NCBI GenBank assembly: GCA_965227945.1
Contig: CBDDGQ010000006.1
Span: 434,001-498,000, forward strand
DNA length: 64,000 nt
Direction of reading: 5' to 3'
Origin: Azorhizobium sp965227945
Lineage (GTDB): Bacteria > Pseudomonadota > Alphaproteobacteria > Rhizobiales > Xanthobacteraceae
This document shows, in pieces, positions 43,697 to 54,473 of this stretch. The stretch's first letter is position 1. Each line of letters opens with the position of its first letter. The notes below the pieces were generated by a model, which ran no database searches, was not told the origin of the DNA, and was given only the letters and a program-made list of their open reading frames with translations. A program made the translations under genes and the position numbers.

Positions 43697-46600
43697 CAAC
43701 GGGCGGCTCCGGATTGCGCCTGGAACGTCAGCCAGCGGCCAAAGCTCTGATTGTCGGGATGGGGCGTGCCCTCGCAGGCGGAGGAGAAGGACGAGCCGCT
43801 ACATCCGCTGCTGGAGGCACTCGCAGAGGCTGAAGACGACGCCGTGCCACTATCTGATCCACTCTCTTGGATCAGCACCACAGTCTGGCTGGTCTGGACC
43901 CATTGGTCGGTCGGCGCTTGCGGGATCAGAAGGGTGGGCAAGCTTGACAAGATAACGGTCTGAGCGACTTGCGCCGGGGTTCCCGACGCCCCTCCCCCGC
44001 CCGTATTTCCACCGCCAGGGGCAGGCGTCACTGTGAGCACCCCGCCCACGTAGGTGAGCCGGTAATTGCTCGAGGCCGCGAGCGTGTTTTGCACGATCGG
44101 ATAGGCGCCCGCGGGCGACGTGGCATCCGCCGACGTCCCGAGAAAGCCGGTCAGGCGGTCGCCATTAACGAGGTTGCCGCTGGACAAGGACCACGTCAGA
44201 ACCGGATTAGCCGCGCCGAACGTGCGGCTCTCATTATCCGCCGTCACCGTGATCGGACGCGTCGTCACCGCGACGTTCGCACCAGTAAAGGTGAGCGCAT
44301 AGTTGGAAGAGGCCGTCACCGTCCCCTGGGTGATGCCGTAGGCCCCCACATTGGCGGTGGAGCTGGCCATGGTCGCCAGCGCACCGGTGAGGCTATCGTC
44401 ATTCACCAGCCCGCTGCCGCCGACCTCAAAGGTCAGGGTCGGCACGCTGTTGCCATAGACCATGCTCTGGTTATCCGCCGTCACCGTGAGCGGACGGGCC
44501 GTCACCGCGACGTTTGCGCCGGTGTAGGTGAGCGCGTAGTTGGACGAGGCCGCCAGCGTTCCCTGGGTGATGCCGTAGCTGCCCACATTGGAGGTGGAGC
44601 TGGCGGTCGTCGCTAGGACACCGGTGAGGCCATCGCCATTCACCAGCCCGCCGCCGCCGACCACATAGGTCAGCGTCGGCACGCTGGTGCCATAGACCAT
44701 GCTCTGGCTATCCGCCGTCACCGTGAGCGGACGGGCGGTAATGGCGAGGTTCGCCCCCACATAGCTGACGGTGTAGTTCGGGTTGGCCGCCGTGGTGAGC
44801 GTGCCCTGGGTGATGCCGTAGCCGCCCACGTCGGACGAGGACGTGGCCGAGGTGGCGAGGCTCCCGGTGAGGGCCGCGCCGGCCCCCAGGGAGGTCGTGG
44901 TGTAGGTCAGGGTCGGAACGGCATTGCCGTAGATTTGCGTCTGGGCATCCGCGGTCACCGTCACCGGCCGGGCGGTGATGGCGAGGTTGGCCCCCACATA
45001 GCTGACGGTGTAGTTCGGGTTGGATGCGGTGGTCAGCGTGCCTTGGGTGATGCCGTAGCCGCCCACGTCAGACGAGGACGTGGCGGCGGTGGCGAGCGTG
45101 CCGGTGAGGGCCGCGCCCGCCCCCAGGGAAGAGGTGGTGTAGGTCAGGGTCGGGACGGCATCGCCGTAGATTTGGGTCTGGGCATCCGCCGTGACCGTCA
45201 CCGGCCGGGCCGTGATAGCGAGGTTCGCCCCCACATAGCTCACGGTGTAGTTCGGATTGGAGGCCGTCGTCAGCGTGCCCTGAGTGATGCCATAGCTGCC
45301 GACGTTGGACGAAGACGTCGCCGAGGTGTCCAGCGTGCCGTTGAGGGCAGTGCCCGCGCCCAGCGAGGACATGGTGTAGGTCAGGGGCGGAACGGCATTG
45401 CCGTAGACCTGGGTCTGAGCGTCCGCCGTCACCGTCACCGGACGGGCCGTGATGGCCAGGTTCGCTCCCACATAGCTCACGGTGTAGTTCGGATTGGAGG
45501 CCGTCGTCAGCGTGCCCTGGGTGATGCCGTAGCTGCCGACATTGGATGAGGACGTCGCCGAGGTGGCTTGGCTTCCGGAGAGAGCCGCGCCAGCCCCCAG
45601 CGAACTGGTGGTGTAGGTCAGGGTCGGCACGGCATTGCCGTAGACCTGGGTCTGGGCGTCCGCTGTCACCGTCACCGGACGGGCCGTGATGGCGAGGTTC
45701 GCCCCCACATAGCTGACGGTGTAGTTCGGGTTGGAGGCCGTGGTCAGCGTGCCCTGGGTGATCCCGTAGCTGCCGACGTTGGACGAGGACGTGGCCGAGG
45801 TGGCGAGGCTGCCGGACAGAGCCGAGCCCGCACCCAGCGACGTCGTCGTGTAGGTCAGAGTCGGCACGGCATTGCCGTAGACCTGGGTCTGGGCATCCGC
45901 CGTCACCGTCACCGTCACCGGACGGGCGGTGATGGCGAGGTTCGCCCCCACATAGCTGACGGTGTAGTTCGGGTTGGAGGCCGTGGTCAGCGTGCCCTGG
46001 GTGATGCCATAGCTGCCCACGTCGGACGAGGACGTGGCTGCGGTGGCGAGGCTCCCGGTGAGAGCCGCACCAGCCCCCAGGGAAGACGTGGTGTAGGTGA
46101 GGCCCGGAACGGTATCGCCATAGACCTGGGTCTGACTGTCCGCTGTCACCGTCACCGGACGGGCCGTGATGGCGAGATTCGCCCCCACATAGCTGACGGT
46201 GTAGTTCGGGTTGGAGGCCGTGGTCAGCGTGCCCTGGGTGATCCCGTAGCTGCCGACGTTGGACGAGGACGTGGCCGAGGTGGCGAGGCTTCCGGACAGA
46301 GCCGAGCCAGCGCCCAGGGAAGACGTGGTGTAGGTGAGGCCCGGAACGGTATCGCCATAGACCTGGGTCTGACTGTCCGCCGTCACCGTCACCGGACGGG
46401 CGGTGATGGCGAGGTTCGCCCCCACATAGCTGACGGTGTAGTTCGGGTTGGACGCCGTGGTCAGCGTGCCCTGGGTGATGCCGTAGCTGCCCACGTCGGA
46501 CGCGGATGTGGCCGAGGTGGCGAGGCTTCCGGACAGAGCCGAGCCAGCGCCCAGGGAAGACGTGGTGTAGGTGAGGCCCGGAACGGTATCGCCATAGACC

Positions 46601-49600
46601 TGGGTCTGACTGTCCGCCGTCACCGTCACCGGACGGGCTGTGATGGCCAGGTTCGCCGCCACATAACTGACGGTGTAGTTCGGGTTGGCCGCTGTGGTGA
46701 GCGTGCCCTGGGTGATGCCGTAGCTGCCCACGTCGGACGCGGACGTCGCCGCGGTGTCGAGCGTGCCGGTGAGTGCCGCGCCCGCCCCCAGCGAACTGGT
46801 GGTGTAGGTCAGAGTCGGCACGGCATTGCCGTAGACCTGGGTCTGGGCATCGGCCGTCACCGTGATCGGCCGGGCGGTGATGGCCAGGTTCGCCCCCACA
46901 TAGCTGACGGTGTAGTTCGGATTGGCCGTCGTGGTCAGCGTGCCCTGGGTGATCCCGTAGCCGCCCACGTCAGACGAGGACGTGGCCGAAGTGGCGAGGC
47001 TTCCGGTCAGCGCCGTGCCCGCGCCGAGGGAAGAGGTGGTGTAGGTCAGGGTCGGGACGGCATCGCCGTAGATCTGCGTCTGGGCATCCGCCGTCACCGT
47101 CACCGGCCGGGCGGTGATGGCGAGGTTGGCCCCCACATAGCTGACGGTGTAGTTCGGGTTGGACGCCGTGGTCAGCGTGCCTTGGGTGATGCCATAGCCG
47201 CCCACGTCGGACGAGGACGTGGCCGAGGTGGCGAGGCTGCCGGTCAGCGCCGTGCCTGCGCCCAGCGAAGTCGTGGTGTAGGTCAGGGTCGGAACGGCAT
47301 TGCCGTAGATTTGCGTCTGGGCATCCGCGGTCACCGTCACCGGCCGGGAGGTGATGGCGAGGTTGGCCCCCACATAGCTGACGGTGTAGTTCGGGTTGGC
47401 CGCCGTCGTCAGCGTGCCCTGGGTGATGCCGTAGCCGCCCACGTCAGACGAGGACGTGGCCGAAGTGGCGAGGCTGCCGGTCAGCGCCGTTCCCGCGCCG
47501 AGGGAACTGGTGGTGTAGGTCAGGGTGGGAACGCCATCGCCGTAGACCATGCTCTGGCTATCCGCCGTCACCGTGATCGGCCGGGCCGTGATGGCCAGGT
47601 TCGCCCCCACATAGCTGACGGTGTAGTTCGGGTTGGCCGCTGTGGTCAGCGTGCCCTGGGTGATGCCGTAGCTGCCCACGTCAGACGAGGACGTGGCCGA
47701 GGTGGCGAGGCTCCCGGTGAGTGCCGTGCCGGCCCCCAGCGAAGTCGTGGTGTAGGTCAGGGTGGGAACGGCATTGCCGTAGATCTGCGTCTGGGCATCC
47801 GCCGTCACGGTCACCGGCCGGGCGGTCACGGCGAGCGTCCCGGACACCGACCCCAGCGAGAAGAAATATCCTTGGTTGCCGGCGGCGATGGTGGCCGTGG
47901 AGCTATCCACCCCATAGCCATAGCTGCCAACATTGCTCGTGGCTGTGGGCGCCGCGCCGGTCCAATTCACGGTGGCGCTTCCGGGAGTGAGAAGCGTGGC
48001 GAGCGTATCGCCCGGACGCAGCGTGCCCTGGACCAGGACCGGGGTGGCAACGTCCGGATTGGCATCGCCGTAAAGCCGGGTCGCGCTGGTCTCACCCACG
48101 TTAAGTCGCGCGGCATCGGCGCTATCCATCACCCCGATGCGCACGGGCACGCCGGCCTGCGCGAAGGTGATCGCCGCTCCGGCGACCCCTGAGATGCTGG
48201 CGGTTGCTTCGTCGGTCCAGGACACCGTTCCCGTTGTGGCGTTCAGAACCACGCTGGCCGCGTCGACGCTGAGATTGCCCGTATAGGTCTGGTTGCCGGA
48301 GGTGGTGATGGACGTACGGAACGAGGTCAGCGATCCCGCCGTGGGGCCGAGGTTTTCCACCTCCAGGGCCTGCGCGCTGATGCTGCCGAGAATGATGTTG
48401 CCGCTGGTATTGTTCGTCCGGCCATCGCCGGTGCCGAGGGTGAGCTTGACTCTTCCGCCGCTGGTCAGGGTGGCGGCCGAGACATCAAGCACCGCGGCGC
48501 CCGCATCGCGGTCAGCCATCACCACGCCCGCGCTCTGCGGGGCGTTGGCGAGCAGGGTGAGGTCCCCGCCCACGGAGATGTTGGCCGAGACGGTGATGGA
48601 CCGCCCGGCGGACAGGGAGAGGCCCGCGCCTGACGACGCGCTGATGGCGCTCTGAACGCTGATGTCGTTGGACGCCTGAAGGACGAGATTGGTGCCGGCA
48701 TTGAGGATCGAGGTCAGGGCTGCGCTGGTGAGGGTGACCGTCTGCCCCATCGCGCGTGAGAAGGTGAGCCCGCCCGACGCCGCATTGATGTCCGTGAGTC
48801 CCGCCAGGATCTGTCGCGTGGTGCCGAAGGAACTGGCGAAGAAGGTGAGGCCGGATTCAGAGATTGTGCCAGATCCCACTTGGTCGTTCGCGGTCGATCC
48901 CACCACAGAGTTGGCCGCCGACACCACGCCGGTCACGCCGCTCGTCCTGCTCCCCCAGGTCACCGCGCCCGCACTGGTGGCGGCGCCATTGGCCCAACTG
49001 GCACTCCTCACCACGTAATCGCCGGTGGTCAGCACCGTGATGCCGTTACTGCCCACTCGGTCGTTCGCGGTCGATCCCACCAAAGAGTTGGCCGCCGACA
49101 CCACGCCGGACACGCCGCTCGTCCCGCTCCCCCAGGTCGCCGCGCCCGCATTTGTGGCGGCGCCATTGTCCCAATTGGAACTCAGCACCACGTAATTGCC
49201 GTTGGTGAGTGCGGTGAAGCCAGCGCCCACTTGGTCGTTCGTGGTCGATCCCACCAGGGAGTTGGACGCGGACACCACGCCGGACACGCCGCTCGTCCCG
49301 CTCCCCCAGGTCACCGCGCCCGCATTGACGGCAGTGCCATTGTCCCAACCGGAACTCCTCACCACGTAATTGCCGTTGCTAAGCGCCGTGACGCCGGCAT
49401 TGCCCAGTTGGTCGCCCGCGGTCGATCCCACCAAAGAGTTCGACGCCGACACCACGCCGGTCACGCCGCTCGTCCCGCTCCCCCAGGTCACCGCCCCCGC
49501 ATTGGCGGCGGTGCCATTGTCCCAACCGGAACTCCGCACCACGTAATTGCCGTTGCTGAGCGCCGTTGCGCTGGTGCCCACTTGGTCGTTCGCGGTCGAT

Positions 49601-52600
49601 CCCACCAAAGAGTTGGCCGCCGACACCACGCCGGTCACGCCGCTCGTCCCGCTCCCCCAGGTTGCCGCGCCCGCATCGATGATGGCGCCATTGTCCCAAA
49701 GGGAGCTCCTCACCACGTAATTTCCGTTGGTGAGCACCGTGAGGTTGCCCACGCCATCGCCCGTGGTCGATCCCACCAAAGAGTTGGCCGCGGACACCAC
49801 GCCGGACACGCCGCTCGTCCCGCTGCCCCAGGTCACCGCGCCCGCACCGGTGGCGGCGCCATTGGTCCAATTTTGACTCGCCACCAGGTAATTGCCGTTG
49901 GTGAGCAACGCGACGCCGCCACTGCCCACTCGGTCGGTTGTGGTCGATCCCACCAGGGAGTTCGACGCCGACACCACGCCGGACACACCGCTGGTCCCGC
50001 TCCCCCAGGTCGCCGCGCCCGCATTGACGATGGCGCCATTGTCCCAATTGGGACTCGTCACCACGTAATTGCCGTTGTTGAGAACAGTCACGCCGAAACC
50101 CACGTTATCGGCCGTGGTCGATCCCACCAAAGAGTTGGACGCGGACACCACGCCGGACACGCCGCTTATCCCGCTCCCCCAGGTCACCGCGCCCGCATTG
50201 ACGGCGGCGCCGTTGTCCCAATTGGGGTTCGCCATCACGTAATTGCCGTCGCTGAGCAAAAAAAGGCTGGCGTTGCCCACTTGGTCGTTCGCGGTCGATC
50301 CCACCAAAGAGTTGGCCGCCGACACCACGCCGGTCACGCCGCTCGTGCCGCTCCCCCAGGTTGCCGCGCCCGCATTGATGATGGCGCCATTGGCCCAATT
50401 GCCACTCTTCACCAAGTAATTGCCATTGCTGAGCGCCGTGATGCCGGCATTGCCCACTTGGTCGCCCGCGGTCGATCCCACCAGGGAGTTCGACGCCGAC
50501 ACCACGCCGGACACGCCGCTCGTCCCGCTGCCCCAGGTCGCCGCGCCCGCACGGGTGGCGGCGCCATTAGCCCAATTGGGACTCGCCACCACGTAATTGC
50601 CGTTGGTGAGCGCCGCGATGCCGCCACTGCCCACTTGGTCGTTCGCGGTCGATCCCACCAAAGAGTTCGACGCCGACACCACGCCGGACACGCCGCTCGT
50701 CCCGCTCGCCCAGGTCACCGCGCCTGCAACGGTGGCGGCGCCATTGGCCCAATTGGGACTGAACACCAGGTAATTGCCGGTGGTGAGCGCAATGATGCCG
50801 CCACTGCCCAGTTGGTCGTTCGCGGTCGATCCCACCAGGGAGTTGGACCCGGACACCACGCCGGACACGCCGCTCGTCCCGCTCCCCCAGGTTACCGCGC
50901 CCGCATCGATGATGGCGCCATTGTCCCAAGCGGAGCTCCTCACCACGTAATCGCCGGTGGTGAGCGCCGTGATGCCGCCACCGCCCACTTGGTCGCTCGC
51001 GGTCGATCCCACCAAAGAGTTGGACGCCGACACCACGCCGGACACGCCGCTCGTCCCGCTGCCCCAGGTCACCGCGCCCGCACCGGTGGCGGCGCCATCG
51101 CCCCAATTGGCACTCCTCACCACGTAATTGCCGTTGGTGAGCGCCACGACGCCGCCAGATCCCACCTGATCGTTTGCGGTCGCGCCATAAAGCTGGGAGA
51201 TCAGGGCACCCGTCGTGGCGTCGTAAAGATAGACAGCGCCCGCATCTGTCCCTCCGAGATCCGTGCCGCTTGCGGTCACCGCCACCTTGCCCGTGGACAG
51301 CACCAGGATGGTTGATCCGAAGTTGTTGCCGGCGCTCGGATTGGGATCGACGAGTTGGTATTGGGGATAGGCGCCGGTGCCATTGTCGATGATGATGGTC
51401 TTGGGATCCAACAAGAGCGTGCCGCTGCTGCCCGCCGTGGCCGAGGCGCTCACCGTGCCTGCCATGGTCAGCAGCCCCTTGGAGGACATCTCCACCAGGC
51501 CGCCATCGCCGCTTTGCGCGCCGCCACGGGCGCTGACCGCGCCATAGACGCTTGTGGCCTCGTCCGACCAGAGGACGATGGTGCCCCCCTTGCCTGCCGT
51601 CGTCGCATCAGCGCTCAGGCTGGTTGCGGGAGAGATGTCGAGCGTCAGCGCATGGCGCAGCGTGCCGCCGCCCTGATAATCGCCGCCCACCAGGATGGTG
51701 CCGCCGCCGGTGGCACCGCTCGCATCGAGGCGCGCCGCCACCAGGGCGATGTCGTCGGCGCCGAGGGTGATGCGCCCACCGGTGCCCGCCGAGGCGGTCG
51801 CCGTCAGCGTCCCCGACGAGAAGATGCGTCCCGCATCGATGCCGATCACGCCACCGCCGGTGGTCCCGTTTGCGGTCATTCCCGCGCCTGAAGTCTCCAC
51901 ATAGGCACCGCTGGCGCTGACAGACACCGTCCCGCCTGTCCCGGATGTTCCCGAGGCATCCCCTTGCCCCGAATTGGCCACCGCACGGGCACTCAGCGTG
52001 ATCTTGCCGCCGTCGGTCCCCCGCGCCGTCAGGATTCCCGTATTGGAAATGAAATCCGCCGTGACCGCGATCTCGCCGCCGCGCTCGCCTTTGCCCTTTG
52101 CATCCAGCGTGCTGGAGAGGCTGACGGTCTTGCCCGACACCTGTATCTTGCCACCCTTGGTCTTGCCGGCGCTGATGGCAACCCGCGCCACCACCTTCTG
52201 CGAGACTTCCACCGTGCCACTGTCGCCCGCCGTAAAGAAAATGCGCCCCCCTTTGCTGGCGACGCCGGTGGCCTTGGTAATGCTCGCCGTGTTGCCCGCC
52301 AGGGCATAGACATTGCCGCCATTGGCGCGCAGTTCCACTTCCGCGGCCTTGATGACCCCGGATGTCTTGGCCTGCGTCTCCGCCCCGCCCACCTTGACCA
52401 CAAACTTGCCGTCGGACAGCGTGCTGTCGCGCACCAGGACTTCATAGCCGGCGGCCAGCGCCGCCGTGCCGTTGGGCGCGGTGAGCGTGCCGACATTCTC
52501 CACCGTGCGGGCAATCAGCGCCACGTCGCCGCCCAGCGACCCGATGCTGCCGTAATTGATCACGGAGGCAGTACTGGTGCCCCTGAAGGTCAGGTCGCCG

Positions 52601-53040
52601 CCGGCCATGAAGGCGGCATCGGATACGTCATGGGTGGAGGCGACGAAGGAGCCGCCGGTCGTGATGGCGCCGGTCGGCCCCACGGTGATGCCGTTCGGAT
52701 TCACCAGATAGACGCTGCCGGTGGCGGTGAGCGCGCCATCGATCTGCGAGCGGGACAGGCCGGTGACCCGGTTCAGCGTCGCGCCGCTGCCGTTCTCGAA
52801 CCGCACGGCGTTGCCGGCGCCGATGGAGAAGCTGCCCCAGTTGAGGATGGCGTTCCTGGAGGACTGGGTGATGAGCACGCTGGTGGCGGACGGCGCGGAG
52901 ATGGCAGCCACACCGGACACCACGTTTCCCGCGCTCGGCAGGGCGCCCGCCGGTTCCGCTTGCGCCCCCGCCGGAAGGCAAGCCGAAAGGAATGCAGCGC
53001 TCGTCAGCAGGCTGACGACACGACGACGATGCGGTCGCAT
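43696..53040 (-). CDS. TpsA-type filamentous exoprotein with two tandem repeat arrays
   Basis: A predicted 3114-aa secreted adhesin-like protein. A signal peptide (residues 1-32) precedes the TPS/haemagglutination domain (residues about 35-290) with the VYLVNPNGITVGPTG motif needed for export through TpsB. A beta-helical stretch to about residue 620 is followed by 13 units of about 58 residues (core GSTANDQVGSGG, ALTNGNYVVRS, WGSGTSGVSGVV), a spacer, then 13 units of about 80 residues of MBG type (core ARPVTVTADAQTQVYGNAVP, NPNYTVSYVGANLAI) and three diverged MBG units. The last 110 residues are Ser/Gly-rich. The start is ATG 53040. Long plus-strand frames opposite the repeats are artefacts. 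Surface adhesion is inferred. Confidence 0.9.
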   Translation of the reverse strand: MRPHRRRVVSLLTSAAFLSACLPAGAQAEPAGALPSAGNVVSGVAAISAPSATSVLITQSSRNAILNWGSFSIGAGNAVRFENGSGATLNRVTGLSRSQIDGALTATGSVYLVNPNGITVGPTGAITTGGSFVASTHDVSDAAFMAGGDLTFRGTSTASVINYGSIGSLGGDVALIARTVENVGTLTAPNGTAALAAGYEVLVRDSTLSDGKFVVKVGGAETQAKTSGVIKAAEVELRANGGNVYALAGNTASITKATGVASKGGRIFFTAGDSGTVEVSQKVVARVAISAGKTKGGKIQVSGKTVSLSSTLDAKGKGERGGEIAVTADFISNTGILTARGTDGGKITLSARAVANSGQGDASGTSGTGGTVSVSASGAYVETSGAGMTANGTTGGGVIGIDAGRIFSSGTLTATASAGTGGRITLGADDIALVAARLDASGATGGGTILVGGDYQGGGTLRHALTLDISPATSLSADATTAGKGGTIVLWSDEATSVYGAVSARGGAQSGDGGLVEMSSKGLLTMAGTVSASATAGSSGTLLLDPKTIIIDNGTGAYPQYQLVDPNPSAGNNFGSTILVLSTGKVAVTASGTDLGGTDAGAVYLYDATTGALISQLYGATANDQVGSGGVVALTNGNYVVRSANWGDGAATGAGAVTWGSGTSGVSGVVSASNSLVGSTASDQVGGGGITALTTGDYVVRSSAWDNGAIIDAGAVTWGSGTSGVSGVVSGSNSLVGSTANDQLGSGGIIALTTGNYLVFSPNWANGAATVAGAVTWASGTSGVSGVVSASNSLVGSTANDQVGSGGIAALTNGNYVVASPNWANGAATRAGAATWGSGTSGVSGVVSASNSLVGSTAGDQVGNAGITALSNGNYLVKSGNWANGAIINAGAATWGSGTSGVTGVVSAANSLVGSTANDQVGNASLFLLSDGNYVMANPNWDNGAAVNAGAVTWGSGISGVSGVVSASNSLVGSTTADNVGFGVTVLNNGNYVVTSPNWDNGAIVNAGAATWGSGTSGVSGVVSASNSLVGSTTTDRVGSGGVALLTNGNYLVASQNWTNGAATGAGAVTWGSGTSGVSGVVSAANSLVGSTTGDGVGNLTVLTNGNYVVRSSLWDNGAIIDAGAATWGSGTSGVTGVVSAANSLVGSTANDQVGTSATALSNGNYVVRSSGWDNGTAANAGAVTWGSGTSGVTGVVSASNSLVGSTAGDQLGNAGVTALSNGNYVVRSSGWDNGTAVNAGAVTWGSGTSGVSGVVSASNSLVGSTTNDQVGAGFTALTNGNYVVLSSNWDNGAATNAGAATWGSGTSGVSGVVSAANSLVGSTANDRVGSNGITVLTTGDYVVRSASWANGAATSAGAVTWGSRTSGVTGVVSAANSVVGSTANDQVGSGTISESGLTFFASSFGTTRQILAGLTDINAASGGLTFSRAMGQTVTLTSAALTSILNAGTNLVLQASNDISVQSAISASSGAGLSLSAGRSITVSANISVGGDLTLLANAPQSAGVVMADRDAGAAVLDVSAATLTSGGRVKLTLGTGDGRTNNTSGNIILGSISAQALEVENLGPTAGSLTSFRTSITTSGNQTYTGNLSVDAASVVLNATTGTVSWTDEATASISGVAGAAITFAQAGVPVRIGVMDSADAARLNVGETSATRLYGDANPDVATPVLVQGTLRPGDTLATLLTPGSATVNWTGAAPTATSNVGSYGYGVDSSTATIAAGNQGYFFSLGSVSGTLAVTARPVTVTADAQTQIYGNAVPTLTYTTTSLGAGTALTGSLATSATSSSDVGSYGITQGTLTTAANPNYTVSYVGANLAITARPITVTADSQSMVYGDGVPTLTYTTSSLGAGTALTGSLATSATSSSDVGGYGITQGTLTTAANPNYTVSYVGANLAITSRPVTVTADAQTQIYGNAVPTLTYTTTSLGAGTALTGSLATSATSSSDVGGYGITQGTLTTASNPNYTVSYVGANLAITARPVTVTADAQTQIYGDAVPTLTYTTSSLGAGTALTGSLATSATSSSDVGGYGITQGTLTTTANPNYTVSYVGANLAITARPITVTADAQTQVYGNAVPTLTYTTSSLGAGAALTGTLDTAATSASDVGSYGITQGTLTTAANPNYTVSYVAANLAITARPVTVTADSQTQVYGDTVPGLTYTTSSLGAGSALSGSLATSATSASDVGSYGITQGTLTTASNPNYTVSYVGANLAITARPVTVTADSQTQVYGDTVPGLTYTTSSLGAGSALSGSLATSATSSSNVGSYGITQGTLTTASNPNYTVSYVGANLAITARPVTVTADSQTQVYGDTVPGLTYTTSSLGAGAALTGSLATAATSSSDVGSYGITQGTLTTASNPNYTVSYVGANLAITARPVTVTVTADAQTQVYGNAVPTLTYTTTSLGAGSALSGSLATSATSSSNVGSYGITQGTLTTASNPNYTVSYVGANLAITARPVTVTADAQTQVYGNAVPTLTYTTSSLGAGAALSGSQATSATSSSNVGSYGITQGTLTTASNPNYTVSYVGANLAITARPVTVTADAQTQVYGNAVPPLTYTMSSLGAGTALNGTLDTSATSSSNVGSYGITQGTLTTASNPNYTVSYVGANLAITARPVTVTADAQTQIYGDAVPTLTYTTSSLGAGAALTGTLATAATSSSDVGGYGITQGTLTTASNPNYTVSYVGANLAITARPVTVTADAQTQIYGNAVPTLTYTTTSLGAGAALTGSLATSATSSSDVGGYGITQGTLTTAANPNYTVSYVGANLAITARPLTVTADSQSMVYGTSVPTLTYVVGGGGLVNGDGLTGVLATTASSTSNVGSYGITQGTLAASSNYALTYTGANVAVTARPLTVTADNQSMVYGNSVPTLTFEVGGSGLVNDDSLTGALATMASSTANVGAYGITQGTVTASSNYALTFTGANVAVTTRPITVTADNESRTFGAANPVLTWSLSSGNLVNGDRLTGFLGTSADATSPAGAYPIVQNTLAASSNYRLTYVGGVLTVTPAPGGGNTGGGGASGTPAQVAQTVILSSLPTLLIPQAPTDQWVQTSQTVVLIQESGSDSGTASSSASASASSSGCSGSSFSSACEGTPHPDNQSFGRWLTFQAQSGAAR
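44040..47850 (-). repeat. MBG-type repeat array, 13 near-identical units plus 3 diverged
   Basis: Period about 237-240 bp. The marker string CTGACGGTGTAGTTCGGG or a close variant recurs at about 44,767, 45,007, 45,240, 45,480 and onward to 47,620. DNA identity between neighbouring units is very high. One unit has an extra Val-Thr codon pair (ACCGTC repeated, 45,901-45,915). Confidence 0.92.
48890..51170 (-). repeat. 58-residue repeat array, 13 units
   Basis: Period about 171-174 bp, with the strongly conserved block encoding WGSGTSGVSGVVSASNSLVG. Variable positions lie around the NGNYVV and DNGA segments. This array is unrelated in sequence to the MBG array. Confidence 0.9.
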
Positions 53041-53719
53041 TGAGTCCCCCACCCTTCTTCGCCATGGCACCCGCCGTCATCGGCACGCGGATGTCAGAGT
53101 TAGGTATATGGGTACACGCGAGCGTCAGGCCCCATCAAGATCACATGGCACGGTTGGGGTCATTTTTTTGGAGTCGTGGCCAGAGAGGCACGCACGACTT
53201 GGAATAATAGCAAGCAATGATAGTGCTCGGGATGCTCTCGCTACCCATCAAGCGCAATTGAGTCTGCCAAATGCACGCAATAATATATTCTTTAATTTTG
53301 TAACAACCTGGACGGATCTTGTGACACCCCTGGATGCGAGCGATCGGGTGCCGCGCCGGGCAGGCCAGCCCGATAGCGTGCCCGGGATGCGGCATCCTTC
53401 GACGGGTCGCCCGCACAGCGGTGATGCGGCGGTTCCCTTGCTCGCACCATTCGCGCAGGCAGCCAGGCGGCGACGCCGAACCGCACGCTCAATGGAACTC
53501 CACGCGACGGACGCAATGGAATTGAAGAAGGCCTGCAAGGCGGTGCAGGAGCCGATGGTCACGCTCAGTCCAAGGATCGGGCACCAAGGCTGCCCCCCGG
53601 TGCCGAATCCGCCGATGCGCCCAAGCCAGAAGCGCCGCGCCAGATCCCCAAGCTCACACCGCCGAACAGGCCAAACCCCACCGCCGGAGCGAACTCATCG
53701 CTGGATAGAAGTTGGGGGC
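53041..53719. other. Upstream region of the TpsA gene, no confident gene
   Basis: The region contains AT-rich stretches near 53,195-53,310 (for example AATAATATATTCTTTAATTT) that could hold the tpsAB promoter, in contrast to the GC-rich surroundings. Minus-strand frames of 80-105 residues here are not recognised and are probably decayed island DNA. Confidence 0.35.
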
Positions 53720-53995
53720 TCACGTCATTATGTCTAAGGGAATCCAATTTGGCTGAGGAATTGCCTCTGCCTCTCCGCTTCCCGATCTGCCCAGGCCCCG
53801 GAGCCAATGCTCGACGGATAGGTGGGCTTGCAGCAGACGCAATTCGGCTTCGTCAGCTACCTTGGTTCGAAGCGAAATTACAATTTCCCGTCTTCCAGCG
53901 GCAACCCGAAGCCGATCGGGAATGACCCTGCGATAGCGAAACACGCCACAACGGGAAATTTGAAGATAAGGGGAGCGAGACAGCCATATGTTCAA
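53720..53995 (-). pseudogene. Truncated tyrosine-type phage/island integrase, N-terminal part
   Basis: A 91-aa frame whose first 65 residues (LQISRCGVFRYRRVIPDRLR, GRREIVISLRTKVADEAELR) match the N-terminal arm-binding region of phage-type integrases. The core-binding and catalytic domains with the R-H-R-Y residues are absent. It starts 57 bases from the tRNA-Leu 3' end and reads away from it, as the integrase of this island should. The truncation would stop excision without help in trans. Confidence 0.75.
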
Positions 53996-54052
53996 TTTTG
54001 GGACCCCAATGATGGGACCCCAAGGCCGAAGCCATTAATTTTATTGAACAAG

Positions 54053-54139
<87 letters not shown>

Positions 54140-54473
54140 CCAAGGCCGTTAGGCCGTCGGGAGCGGCACTTCTAAGGGTCCCCATCCCGCCTTGTCAACG
54201 CCCCCGGCCCTCTCGCCGCGGGAAAGATGTGAGGTGCGGGCAGGCTCGTCTGCGGCAGCCGCCGCACCGCCGCCGCCGAAGCCGGCGGAAATGTAGGCGG
54301 CGCAACAGTTTTGATATCGGGACGGAGCAGAACCCGACTTTCAGAAGCCTGTGGACATCCTCCCCGCCCGGCCGTGCGCCCGGTGTCACGGCCCCGCCGC
54401 ACCGGGCCAGCCCGCCGCCGCCTCTGACCGCGGCCCGCATCGGCCGCAGGGTCACGGCGCGCCGGAGGGAGGG

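Noticed and set aside
44040..51170. Regular repeats resembling a CRISPR array in dot-plot terms
   Set aside because: Periods of about 174 and 240 bp without short direct repeats and unique spacers, and an uninterrupted reading frame, show protein-coding repeats; no cas genes are present.
45568..51315. Very long plus-strand open frames (45,568-48,192 and 48,880-51,315) with regular repeats
   Set aside because: They lie exactly antisense to the TpsA repeat arrays, have histidine/arginine/glycine-rich shadow composition and no recognisable domain. Their regularity mirrors the coding repeats.
53248..53807. Two minus-strand frames of 80-104 residues upstream of tpsA
   Set aside because: No start signals or recognisable family; the frames do not join into one protein.
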